Origin: Lomentospora prolificans
Taxonomy: Eukaryota; Ascomycota; Sordariomycetes; Microascales; Microascaceae
Reading direction: 5' to 3'
DNA: 64,000 bases
NCBI GenBank assembly: GCA_029532625.1
Contig: JARFXM010000004.1
Span: forward strand, 1,178,001-1,242,000
Shown here: piece by piece, positions 12,951 through 24,196 of the stretch
Layout: the number at the start of each line of letters is the position of its first letter
How positions within the stretch are numbered: position 1 is the stretch's first letter
Notes under the pieces: generated by a model
The model's database searches: none
What the model was told of the DNA's origin: nothing
What the model saw: the letters and a program-made list of their open reading frames with translations, nothing else
Made by a program: the position numbers and the translations under genes

Positions 12951-13779
12951 AGAGTAGATAATTAAAGTAATAGTTAGTAGTATAAGAGGGATCTAGAATA
13001 AATATTCCTTATAAGTTAGTATTTTATTTATTTAATTTATATTATTTACTTTACTAAATACCTAATTTAAATTATAAGAAAAGGAGACTAGTAAGTACTA
13101 ATAGAAGAAGTAGAAGTAAATACCTACTAGTAGAAATATTATACTAGTAAGTATTAGATATAAGAAATTAAAAAGAAGAATAAACTATAGATAATAGTAA
13201 AAGCTAAAAATAAATAGTAGTTAGGCTAAATAATATAAGAGGGATATAGTAAGTAATAATAAAGAAGATACTATAGTAACTAGTAAGTAGATAAGAGGAA
13301 GGTATAAGAGTAATAGGATTCTACTAATATTAATAAAAAGTAGTAGTAGATTAGCTAAAAGGCTATAATTACTACTAAATAATAAAAGGAAGGAATAAAG
13401 GATTATAAGGATTATATAAAAAAGGGTAAAAAATAAAATAAAAATAGTAATAGATTTAATTTAGTAGTAGATATAATTACTAGTAGATATAATTACTAAA
13501 GGGCTAGTAATAAATATTTAAGTAACTAAAAGTACTAGCTATCCCTCTTTTATAAACCCTTCCTAGATATTATAGTTATTCTATAACTCTATATATAATA
13601 ATAATAACCTAGTAAGTAACTAGATAACTATTAATAAGTAAACCCTATTAATAATACCTACTTATAATAACTATTAATAAGTAAGCTCTTTTAATAATAA
13701 GTAAAGTTTAGTAAGTAATTATAACCTAGCCCTATAAGTAAACCTAAGTAAGAAGTAAGTAAACTAATAGTATAGATAT

Positions 13780-14500
13780 ATCTATAAAAATTATTAAAGA
13801 GTATATAGGAATTATTTATAAAAAAGTTACCTAAGAAAGGGTAACTAAGTAATTCCTAGATAGGAAGGAATATAAGGAGGTAAAAGTAGTTATTAAGGAA
13901 TTTTATAAAGAGTAAAAGGAGAATTATAATTAGGTAGGGTATCTAGTAGTTTAGTATCTAGGGACTACCCTTAAAAGTATATTAGATATAAAGTAGCTAG
14001 GAACTTTATATAAGCTACTAGCTTATATAGTAGTTACTAGCCTATAAGCCTACTATATAGATAATAAGATCCCTAAGGCTACTATAGAGGCCTTATAGAG
14101 AATTAGTATATAAGAGCTTATAACCTATCTATTAGAAATAGTTACTAACTAGCTACTAAGGATACTAGTAAAGTATATATCCTTATAGTTAGTAACCTCT
14201 TCTATAACTAAAAAGAGGTAGCTATAGAACCCCTTATAATATAAGGAAGAGGGTTAGAAAGTAAATATTATAAGCTTAAAGACTAGTAGGGAGGTAGTAA
14301 GTAAGAAGAATAAGGAGGATAGTAATAAGAGTAATAATAGTAATAACCTACTAGAAATTACTATATCTAGTAAGGAGACCCTACTATAATAATACCTCTA
14401 AAGGATTATAAAAGTAAGTTCCCTAGTATTAGGATTACTACTTAATACTACTAATAATAAGAAGCTCCTTAAGGAAATAAGTAAGTAAGTAAGTTTATAG
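13780..14500 (+). pseudogene. Extra degenerate reading frame downstream of pol
   Basis: About 0.7 kb past the chromodomain, one frame reads as a helical, Lys/Leu-rich protein whose only interruptions are TAA/TAG at positions compatible with former Gln or Trp codons (clear from about 13,856 to 14,190). Related sequence occurs in minus-strand copies at about 3,750-4,350, 18,990-19,650 and 41,700-42,250, always between pol and the 3' LTR. I do not recognise a family. It may be a third ORF of this retrotransposon lineage or a captured host fragment. Confidence 0.5.
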
Positions 14501-14923
14501 TAGCTCTAAATTAAGTAGTTAATAATAGAGGTAGTAACTTTTTAATAATAATTATAAAAGTAAGAGGAGGAGATCTAGGAGTTATATAAGATAGTTAGCT
14601 AGTTAGTAACTATAAATAAGGAGAAGAAGGAAAGTATTAAAGAGAAAGTATATTAACTATTAATAAAAAGTAAGAAGGATTAGTAGGAAGGAGGAAAATA
14701 AATATAAAACCCTAAAAATACTAACTAAAATCTCTCTTTTATAAATAAAGCCTAAGTAAGTAGGTATATACTAGCTAGAATACCCTATATACCCTATTAC
14801 CCTATAATACTAGACTTAAATTTAGAGGTAAGCTAGTACTATCTACCCCTTAGATTCTAACTTTAAACTACTAGTAAAGTACTAATAAAGTTATTAGCTA
14901 TTTTTCTTATTAGCTAAAGGTAT

Positions 14924-15272
14924 TATTATACTATATTATATAAGTAAGTATAAAGGTACTCTATAATATATTATACTAATATAAGTAAGTATAAATATAC
15001 TCTAGTAGAACCTTAGTAGTAAGTAAGTAATACTAAAGGTTAAAGGTAAGGAATATATAAAGGAAGTAAGGAACTATAAGCTAGATAGAAAGAATAAGAC
15101 TATTTTACTATTATAAGAGAATACCTACTTATATACTAACTAACTATATAGAGGTAAACTTATATAAACTAGTAACCATATTAAATCTATAAATAGTATT
15201 ATAGAACCCTCCTACTTACTTATTAGCAGCTTAGCAGCTAGCAAGCAAGTGGACACAGCACAAGCTGTAACA
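14924..15272 (+). repeat. LTR-A, 3' LTR of the complete provirus
   Basis: 349 bp, starting TATTATACTATATT and ending AGCTGTAACA. The last ~45 bases (from about 15,228) are unmutated while the rest is saturated. It is followed by the GAGAT duplication and then by resumed host-element sequence. Confidence 0.9.
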
Positions 15273-15277
15273 GAGAT

Positions 15278-16798
15278 AAAGGATATTTACTAACTAATAT
15301 ACTACCCTAATTACTAGTCCCCTACTACTAGACCTAACTACTAGTAAGTAATTATAAGCTATTACCCTCTATATCTAGGAAGGGTAAGAGTTACCTACTA
15401 GACTTATACTAAGAAAAAGAGAAAATAATAGCTATACTATCTACTAGCTAGATAATTAGATATATAATAATACCTATTACCCTCTAAACTAGTATAGCTA
15501 GGGTTTAATAGTATAGGTAAAGGATAAAAACCCTATACTAAGATACTAGTAACTAGGGTTCTATTAGCTATAATATCTAATACTAGAGGAACTAGTAGGT
15601 AGATATTAGTAATCACTTACTAAAGTATTAAGAAGACTACTAGTCCTATCCCTATACTAAGATAATAATTATAACTAGTAAATAAGTAGGGATTACTAAC
15701 CTACCTTTATATTTAGCTCTTAGGGGGCTAGTAACTAACTACTAACTAGGTATTAGGATTAGCTTAATATAATAATAAAGGTAGAGGTAACTATATAGGC
15801 CTTCTAAAGAGAGTATTCTTAATAGGGGTAATCCTTTATAGCTTTTTATAAAGAAAAGGTAGAATTATAAAGGTAATCCTTTACTACTTCTTATCTAGAG
15901 AAGGTATAGCTATTATAGTAATCCCCTACTACTCCCTAGCTACTAATAGAAGAAATTATATAAGTTATAGATATAATATTAGTAGATAAGGTAGATAGTA
16001 AATATAAAATAGTAACTATAAATAAGGCTTAGTTAATCTAATAGTAAAGAGAGGGTAGCCTAGAATATAAAAGGAAGCCTATAAAGGATAGGATATTAAT
16101 AGAGAATAAATAAAGAGGGGCTAAAGTAAAAGATAAACCCCCTAATTACTAAAAGAGTTCTCTAATTAATATACCTACTACTAATAAGTAACTCTTAATT
16201 ATAATAACTATTAAGGAAGCTATAGTAAATAAAATAAAGGGATAAAAGGGATCCTTAATAGATAACCCTAATACTAGTAAGGATAAGAAAGAGCTATAGT
16301 AGGCTAGCTACTTATTTATAGTAATATATAAGGAAGAAAGTAGTGAAGATAATACTTCTAAGCTAGAGAAAGATATTATACTTATTATAAAGGGTAGGCT
16401 AGCAAGTAATAGTAAAGAAAGTAAGGGTAAGATAGTAGGGAGGAATTCAGTACCTACTATTCTTAGTTAGTAGGTAAGGAAAGAGTAGTTAAGTAAGGTA
16501 GTTAGTAATTATAAAAGAGTAATTAGTAGTTAGTAATATAAGGAGGAGCTAGAACTAGATATTCCTTATAAGTTTTTCTTTTATCTAAAACCCACTTTAC
16601 TAGATACCCTATATACCTAATCCCTATCCCTATCCTAATCCCTATCCTAATCCCAACCCCTATCCCCACCTATTACCCTATAATACCAGATCTAAATAGA
16701 AGGATAGTAAGTGCTTTCTATCAAAATAGGTTCCTAACTTCCAAATACTAGTAAGGCACCAATAGGGTCATTGGTCTTTTCTCACCAGCCAGGGGCAC
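15278..16798 (+). mobile_element. Remainder of element B internal region, pol-deleted
   Basis: It resumes the gag-side sequence interrupted at 5,259 and can be followed alongside 6,215-8,070 of the provirus. Near 16,470-16,500 it jumps to sequence equivalent to about 12,895-13,030, past the chromodomain. No reverse transcriptase or integrase equivalent is present. It ends with the short 3' leader (GCCAGGGGCAC) before the LTR. Confidence 0.7.
16613..16668. repeat. Degenerate 6-bp tandem tract (CCCTAT/CCTAAT)
   Basis: About nine hexamers of the form CCTAAT or CCCTAT follow one another. They resemble, but do not equal, the telomeric hexamer CCCTAA. A shorter version recurs at 17,107-17,140, so it belongs to the 3' internal end of the element and not to a telomere. 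Confidence 0.6.
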
Positions 16799-17106
16799 TA
16801 TTACACCATATCATATAAGCAAGCATGAATAAGCCTGGCTGATCCTCAGCAAGCAAGCAAGCAATAGCAAGGGTCAGGCAAGGAATATATAAAGGAAGCT
16901 AGGAACCACAAACTAGATAGAAAGAATAAGACTATATTACTATTACAAAGGAATACCTACACTACATATGAACAGAATATACAGAGGTTAACTAACATGA
17001 AACCAGCAATCATCTCGAATCTGTAAATAGCATCATAGAACCCTCCCACTTACTTGTTAGCAGCTCAGCAGCTAGCAAGCAAGTGGACACGGCACGAGCC
17101 GTAACA
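16799..17106 (+). repeat. LTR-B copy, little mutated
   Basis: 308 bp, TATTACACCATATC to GAGCCGTAACA. It is followed by a 152-bp repeat of the element's own 3' internal end (17,107-17,258) and a second LTR, so the 3' end of element B is tandemly duplicated. That is most simply explained by unequal exchange or recombination between relatives. Confidence 0.8.
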
Positions 17107-17258
17107 CTAATCCTAATCCCTATCCCTACCTATTACCCTATAATACTAAATCTAAATAAAAGGATAGTAAGTGCTTTCTATTAAAATAAGTTCTTAACTT
17201 CTAAATACTAGTAAAGTACTAATAGGGTTATTAGTCTTTTCTTACTAGCTAGGGGTAC

Positions 17259-17589
17259 TATTATACTATATTATATAAGTAAATATAAATAAGCCTAGCT
17301 AATCCTTAGTAAGTAAGTAAGTGATAGTAAGGGTTAGGTAAGGAATATATAAAGGAAGCTAGGAACTATAAACTAGATAGAAAGAATAAGACTATATTAC
17401 TATTATAAAGGAATACCTACACTATATATAAATAGAATATACAGAGGTTGACCAACATGAAACCAGCAATCATCTCGAATCTATGAATAGTATCACAGAA
17501 CCCCTCCACTTCCTTGCCAACAGCTCAGCAGTTAGCAAGCAAGCGGACACGCCATATAATCGACCAACCATTGATTATTTGGCGTAACA
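17259..17589 (+). repeat. LTR-B copy with variant 3' end, outer LTR of element B
   Basis: 331 bp. The body is RIP-mutated but the last ~150 bases are not. Where other copies end GGACACGGCACGAGCCGTAACA-like, this one has a 12-bp-stem imperfect palindrome (17,550-17,561 with 17,573-17,584, 11 of 12 paired) before GGCGTAACA. It is followed by the ATTAT target duplication. Confidence 0.8.
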
Positions 17590-18413
17590 ATTATAGCTCA
17601 TACCATATCCACTTGCTTACTAGCTACTAAGCTACTAATAAGTAAATAGGAGGGTTCTATAATACTATTTATAGATTTAATATAGTTACTAGTTTATATA
17701 AGTTTACCTCTATATAGTTAGTTAGTATATAAGTAGGTATTCTTTTATAATAGTAAAATAATCTTATTCTTTCTATCTAACTTATAGTTCCTTACTTCTT
17801 TTATATATTCCTTACTTTTAACTTTTAGTATTATTTACTTACTACTAAGATTCTACTAAAGTATATTTATACTTACTTATATTAGTATAATATATTATAA
17901 TATACCTTTATACTTACTTATATAATATAATATAATAATACCTTTAGCTAGTAAGAAAAATAACTAATAACCTTATTAATACTTTATTAATAATTTAAAG
18001 TTAGAATTTGAAAAATAGATAATACTAATTTACCTCTAAATTTAAGTTTAGTATTATAAAGTAATAAAATATATAAAGTATTCTAGCTAGTATATACTTA
18101 CTTACTTAAGCTTTATTTATAAAAAAGAGATTTTAGTTAGTATTTTTAAAGTTTTATATTTATTTTCCTCCTTCCTATTAATCCTTCTTACTTTCTATTA
18201 ATAGCTAATATACCTTCTTTTTAATACTTTCCTTCTTCTCTTTACTTATAACTACTAGCTAACTAACTATCCTATATAACTCCTAGATCTCCTCTTTTTA
18301 CTTTTATAATTACTATTAAAGAGTTATTACTTTTATTATTAACTACTTAATTTAGAGCTATTATAAATTTACTTACTTATTTATTTCCTTAAAAAGTTTT
18401 TTATTATTAATAA

Positions 18414-18867
18414 TATAAGGGGGTATAATATAGTTATACTTAAGTAAGGTAGTCTTAAGAATTATAGAGTTAGATTAGAATATATTCACTATTTATTTAT
18501 AGAATTATAATATAGAGACTTTAGCTTAGAGAGCCCCCTTTTTCTCTTATAGCTCTCTAGCTATCTTCCTTTTATATTTTATTTAAGCTCTACTTATAGA
18601 GGATATAGCCTAGTCTTAGACTATACTCTAGACTACCCCTAGGCTATCTTAAAATAATCTCTAGTTTAGGTCTATACTACTAGATTCCTAGTAGTATAAG
18701 ATCTATTATCTTAGGACCTAGTAGTTTATATCTCCTCTTTAGAATATCCTTAGTAAAACCTTTCTAACTCCTATTATTATCTTAGGGTATTTAGGGTTTA
18801 GTAGGAGTTGACTTTTAGTACTATTAAGGTTATATCTACCTTATTCCTTAGTAAAGAATCCCTTATA
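18414..18867 (+). repeat. Solo LTR of a second family (LTR-2) with AATAA target duplication
   Basis: 454 bp with ends TATAAGGGGG and ATCCCTTATA. Perfect 5-bp duplication AATAA at 18,409-18,413 and 18,868-18,872. The TA termini fit TG...CA converted by RIP. Homologous copies are at 60,442-60,894 (+), 40,029-40,467 (-), 52,025-52,482 (+) and about 63,374-63,827 (-). Confidence 0.9.
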
Positions 18868-21328
18868 AATAATATTAAATAATAACCCTAATACTAAGGA
18901 ACTTATTTTTATAATCTTTTAGAAGTACTATTATAATAAGGTCTCTTTACTAGATATAGTAATTTCTAGTAGGTTATTATTATTACTACTTTTATTACTA
19001 TCCTTTTTATTCTTCTTACTTACTACCTCTCTACTAGCCTTTAAACTTATAATACTTACCTTCTAATCTTCTTCTTTATATTATAAGGGGTTCTATAACT
19101 ACTTCTTTTTAGTTATAGAAGAGGTTATTAACTATAAGGATATATACTTTATTAATATCTTTAATAACTAGTTAATAACTATTTCTAATAGGTAGGTTAT
19201 AAGTTCTTATATATTAATTCTCTATAGGGCCTCTATAGTAGCCCTAGGAATCTTATTATCTATATAGTAGGCTTATAAGCTAGTAACTACTATATAAGCT
19301 AGTAGCTTATATAAGATTCCTAGCTACTTTATATCTAATATACTTTTAAGAGTAATCTCTAGATACTAAACTATTAAATACTTTACCTAACTATAATTCT
19401 CTTATTACTTTTTATAAAATTCCTTAATAACTATTATTACCTTCTTATATTCTTTCTTATCTAGGAATTACTTAACTACCCTTTCTTAAGTAACTTCTTT
19501 ATAAGTAATTCCTATATACTTTCTAATAACTTTTATAAATATATCTATACTATTAGTTTACTTACTTTTTACTTAGGTTTACTTATAGAACTAGATTATA
19601 ATTACTTACTAAACTTTACTTATTACTAAAAAAGCTTATTTATTAATAATTATTATAAGTAAGTATTATTAATAGGATTTACTTATTAATAGTTATCTAG
19701 TTATTTACTAGGTTATTATTATTATATATAAAATTATAAGATAATTATAATATCTAGGAAGGGTTTATAAAGGAGGGATAGTTAATACTTTTAATTACTT
19801 AAATATTTATTACTAGCCCTTTAGTAATTATATCTACTAGTAATTATATCTACTATTAAATTAAATCTATTACTATTTTTATTTTATTTTTTACTTTTTT
19901 TTATATAATCCTTATAATCCCTTATTCCTTCCTCTTATTATTTAGTAGTAATTATAGCCTTTTAGTTAATCTACTACTATTTTTTATTAATATTAGTAAA
20001 ATCTTATTACTTTTATACCTTCTTTTTATCTACTTACTAGTTATTATAATATCTTCTTTAATATTACTTATTATATCTTTTTTATATTATTTAGCTTAAT
20101 TATTATTTATTTTTAGCTTTTACTATTATTTATAATTTATTCTTCCTTTTAACTTCTTATATCTAATACTTACTAGTATAATATTTCTACTAGTAGGTAC
20201 TTACCTCTACCTTTTCTATTAGTACTTACTAGCCTTTTTTTCTTATAGTTTAAATTAAGTATTTAGTAAAGTAAGTAATATAAGTTAAATAAATAAAATA
20301 CTAACTTATAAAGAATATCTATTATAAATCCCTCTTATATTACTAATTACTACTTTAATTATCTACTCTTTTTTACTTTTACTTCTACTATTACTTTTTT
20401 ATAATTATTTACTACTTTACTTATATTCTTTATTATATCCTCTACTTTCTCTTAAAAATTATCTTTTAAATCCTATCCTACTTAATAGACTAGATATTTA
20501 TATTTTATTTAAATATTATAGTAACTAATAGTTTATTTAACCTTAAACTCCTTCTCTTTATTAACTTAGACTAGCTTTAAGAGTTCTATATACCTCTAAT
20601 AGAGATTACTTCCTTATAAGAGTTTAAAGATATATACTACTAAGATTACTAAGTAAATCTTCTAGTTCTTTAAGAAGTTTAATTTAATAGTAAGCTTATA
20701 TACTCTCTTTATAATCTTAAATAATCCTATTTAGCTTAGTAACTACTTCTTCTTTAGTTTACCTAGTAAACTATAATTATTATATAATTATAAATAAATA
20801 ATATTACTTATCTAAAAAATTACTAGCTAATAGTATTTATTATATTAGCTAGTATATTATTAAAGCTAAGGTATAATAAATACTTCTACTTCTTTACTAT
20901 TTACTTATTAGATTAAGTCTAGTATAAGTTTTATTATTACTTTCCTTACTCTTATTATATTAGTAATAATTATTAAAATATTTCTTAGCTTAAAATTAAG
21001 GGTTAGTATATTAAAGCTTTATCTAATTAAAGCTAAGAATATATTATTAAGATTAAACTATAGTACTAATAAGAGATTAATCTAGCTTTCTTCTAGATAG
21101 TTTATTATATAGTAGTAGATTATAATCTTAATTATCTAGATCTTCCTTTTAGATATCCTATTAGTCTATAAGTAGTAAGCTATTACTATTAGTTAACTAA
21201 CTTTTAGTATTTTATAAACCTCTATCTAGATTTCTAAAGTAAACTTTAGATTTCTATTACTAATAATATATATTAGTAATCCTTAATGATAATATAATAT
21301 TATTTATAATACTATTACTACCTATTAT

Positions 21329-21677
21329 TATTACGCTATATCATGCAAGCAAGCATGGAGGCACTCCATGACGTGCCACACCAATGTAAGCAAGCATGAA
21401 CATGCTCTGGCAGAACCTCAGCAGTAAGCAAGCAATACCGAAGGTTGAAGGCAAGGAATATATAAAGGAAGTAAGGAACCACAAACTAGATAGAAAGAAT
21501 AAGACTATTTTACCATCATAAGAGAACACCTACCTGCATACTGACTAACTATGCAGAGGTGAACTTATGTGAACCAGTGACCATATTGAATCTGTGAATA
21601 GTGTCACAGAACCCTCCCGCTTACTTGTTAGCAGCTCGGCAGCTAGCAAGCAAGCGGACACGGCACGAGCTATAACA
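21329..21677 (+). repeat. Young solo LTR-A with ATTAT target duplication
   Basis: 349 bp, TATTACGCTATATC to GCTATAACA, flanked by ATTAT at 21,324-21,328 and 21,678-21,682. It is inserted antisense in the minus-strand chromovirus. It keeps CA/TG throughout and is therefore the best surviving reference sequence for this LTR. A short minus-strand frame within it is not a gene. Confidence 0.9.
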
Positions 21678-23622
21678 ATTATACTATAATTACTATCTTA
21701 CTACTTATAATTAATAATATCTTCTTACTAAAAGTATAATTAATTATTAGTAAATTATCTAGTATTTAATAGCTAGGTATTACCTAGAATATACCTTCTA
21801 TTAAAATAGTAAATATATTTATAATAAAATCTATTATAATTATATAATATAAGGTTAGTACTATATTAATCCTTTTTATTTTACTATATAGCTACTACCT
21901 ATCCCTTTAGTTCTATAAGTATACTAGGTAGTAATTATAATACTTCTTAATTTTATCTACCTTTTAATAAATATAAAAATCTTATAAGTTATATAGTATT
22001 CTCTTACTTTTTATATATTAATAATTATTATATATTATCTTAAGGATAACTTCTACTACTAGGTATAGTATATATAGCTTATAATTACTTTTAGTATTAA
22101 TAAAGTAGAAAAGGCTATTACTTTCCTAGAATAGCCTAACTAGTATTAGCCTCTTCTAGCTTATCCTAGCTTCTTCTTCCTTTTATTATCTAATTATATA
22201 TAATACCTTTCCTAATTTACTATCCTTCTTATAACTATTAATAATTAGTTATTATAGATCCTCTATTAGCTAGATTACTAGTATTTATATTCCTTACCTT
22301 TCTACCTCCTCTAAGGTATATATTTATTTATCTATTATATTTATCCTAATATTATTTAGTTTATTAAGTTATTTATAGTCTAGCCTAGTATCCTTTATAA
22401 GTATAGTTAATAATTATAAAAGTATATCTAGTATTATATTTAATAATCTAAGTATATAGAAAACTTTAAGATTAAATTATAATAGTTAGTTTATAGTATT
22501 TACTAGCTTTAAATTAGCTTTACTAAAATCTATAGTTTTTAAGGAGGTATATTTTATAATCCTTTTTAATAGTAAGTAATTTATAAGGATTATTATTAAG
22601 GATTTATTTACTTTAATTATTTTTTATAGCTTCCTTATTACCTAGATAACTACTACTAATTCTACTTCTATTAATCTATACTTCTTTTCTATATTTAAGT
22701 ATATATATAATAAAAAGTATAGTAATTATAATTCTTTTATTATAATATCTTTTCCTAGAATAGATTTACTATCCTATTCCTTATTATATAGCTAGAATAT
22801 ATATATACTAAAAGTAATTCTACTAGTATTTACTTTTAAGAATAGTATTTAGTCTAGATTTATATAATATAATAATATTTACTTATAGAGGAAGGATTAT
22901 AAGTTAGTAAATACCTTCTACTCTTCTAGTATTATAGTAAACTTATATTTACTTACTTTCTACTTTCTCTACTACTTACTATTCTTTCTAGAGATAATCT
23001 CCTAGTTTTCTTATATAGCTTTTAGCTTTATAGTTTTCTACTTCTATAGTAGTACTATCTATATATTAAACTATAGAATTATTATATAGATAAATATTAT
23101 TATACTAATATAATATTCTAACTTTTCTAAATTATTAGGGTATTATATTATCTATTTAAATCCTAAAATATAATTATTTATCTTCTACTTACTATTACTA
23201 TTAAAGATATAACTAAGGAAAGTAATACTAGAGAAGCCTATAAAGGATTTACTTATAGAGATATATAAGTAATTCCTACTTATTATTTATATTACTATTT
23301 CTATATAGTATAGATACTCCTTCTTTATATTACTAAAGATTATAATATTATTAATATATACTTATATAAAATAATAGTACTTAAAGAATAAGTAATCTAT
23401 ATATTATTATATAAATATTAGTAAATTCTTAAAACCTATAAGAATAATATTTAATTACTCTAACTTTTATAAGCTAATTACTATTATATAGTTATAATAC
23501 TTATAATAGATTAGTAACTAATAGAAGAACTTTTTAGTATCTAGGCTAGTAAATACTTACTTACTATATAGTATTTCTATAATATCTTCCTAATTTAGTA
23601 GTAGGTAAATATCTAGTATTAC

Positions 23623-23971
23623 TATTACAGCTCATGCTATGTCCACTTGCTTACTAGCTACTAAGCTACTAACAAGTAAGCAGGAGGGTTCTATAATACT
23701 ATTTATAGATTCAATATAGTTACTAGTTCATATAAGTTCACCTCTATATAGTTAGTTAGTATATAGGTAGGTATTCTCTTATAATAGTAAAATAATCTTA
23801 TTCTTTCTATCTAGCTTATAGTTCCTTACTTCCTTTATATATTCCTTACCTTTAACCTTTAGTATTACTTACTTACTACTAAGGTTCTACTAGAGCATAT
23901 TCATACTTGCTTATATTAGTATAGTATGTCATAGAGTGCCTCCATGCTTACTTGCATGATATAGTGTAACA
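23623..23971 (-). repeat. LTR-A next to the gene island
   Basis: 349 bp, TATTACAGCTCATGC to AGTGTAACA, moderately mutated. It directly abuts truncated pol sequence on its left. The five bases on either side (ATTAC and TATAA) do not match, so the junction reflects a rearrangement and not a simple insertion. It lies 225 bp from the stop codon of the OMA1-like gene. Confidence 0.85.
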
Positions 23972-24196
23972 TATAACACACTTTATCTAAATATCTGAAT
24001 TATATAAAAAAGAATCCTAATTACTAAAATATTATTAAAAAGCTAGTTATAAAACTATAAGTTCTACTAATTTAGAAATTTATCCTTTATTTAAACTTAA
24101 TAACTATAATATCTTATAATAAGATATAATATTAAATAAAATAACTATAATTTCTTATAAGTTTCTATACTTAAAAGTATATAGCATAAACTATAT
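23972..24196. other. AT-rich boundary between repeats and gene island
   Basis: No gene or recognised repeat. The sequence stays RIP-like in composition up to the last codons of the OMA1-like gene. Confidence 0.5.

Larger units (their letters stand above)
5260..15272 (+). mobile_element. Complete, RIP-inactivated Ty3/gypsy chromovirus provirus
   Basis: Two 349-bp LTR-A copies (5,260-5,608 and 14,924-15,272) in the same orientation flank 9.3 kb. A perfect 5-bp target duplication GAGAT lies at 5,255-5,259 and 15,273-15,277. Inside are, in order, a gag-side region, pol with reverse transcriptase, RNase H, integrase and chromodomain relics, and an additional reading frame. Every frame is broken by TAG/TAA at sites expected for former Trp and Gln codons, so it is dead. 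A 438-bp element inserted at 8,391-8,828 after or outside RIP. Confidence 0.9.
4596..17589 (+). mobile_element. Composite LTR element B (pol-deleted chromovirus) hosting a complete provirus
   Basis: Bounded by LTR-B copies at 4,596-4,904 and 17,259-17,589 and by a perfect ATTAT target duplication (4,591-4,595 / 17,590-17,594). A third LTR-B lies at 16,799-17,106. Removing the 10-kb provirus (5,260-15,272) and one GAGAT copy leaves an internal region of only about 1.9 kb, 4,905-5,259 joined to 15,278-16,798. It jumps from the gag side straight to sequence downstream of the chromodomain, so the element lacked its own pol and probably depended on relatives for transposition. Confidence 0.8.
4590..17937 (-). 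repeat. LTR-A copy split by a 13-kb insertion (4,590-4,595 + 17,595-17,937)
   Basis: The first six bases TATTAT lie at 4,590-4,595 and the remainder starts with AGCTCATACC at 17,595. Together the pieces give 6 + 343 = 349 bp, exactly the family length. The interruption is the composite element 4,596-17,589 with its ATTAT target duplication (4,591-4,595 and 17,590-17,594). It functions as the 3' LTR of the minus-strand chromovirus whose internal part starts at 17,938. Confidence 0.8.
17938..23622 (-). mobile_element. Minus-strand chromovirus internal region, 5'-truncated, RIP-degraded
   Basis: Read on the minus strand it follows the provirus 10,050-14,900: RT (YxDD relic at about 23,345-23,365), RNase H, integrase, chromodomain, then the extra reading frame. 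gag and the N-terminal part of pol are missing, since the element joins its right LTR within the reverse transcriptase region. Two solo LTRs (18,414-18,867 and 21,329-21,677) interrupt it. No coding capacity is left. Confidence 0.8.

Noticed and set aside
16613..16668. Possible interstitial telomere (CCCTAA-like hexamers)
   Set aside because: The units are CCCTAT/CCTAAT and recur as part of the 3' internal end of the retroelement, so they are element sequence.
21341..21529. 62-codon minus-strand frame
   Set aside because: It lies wholly inside a solo LTR and is open only because that copy escaped RIP.
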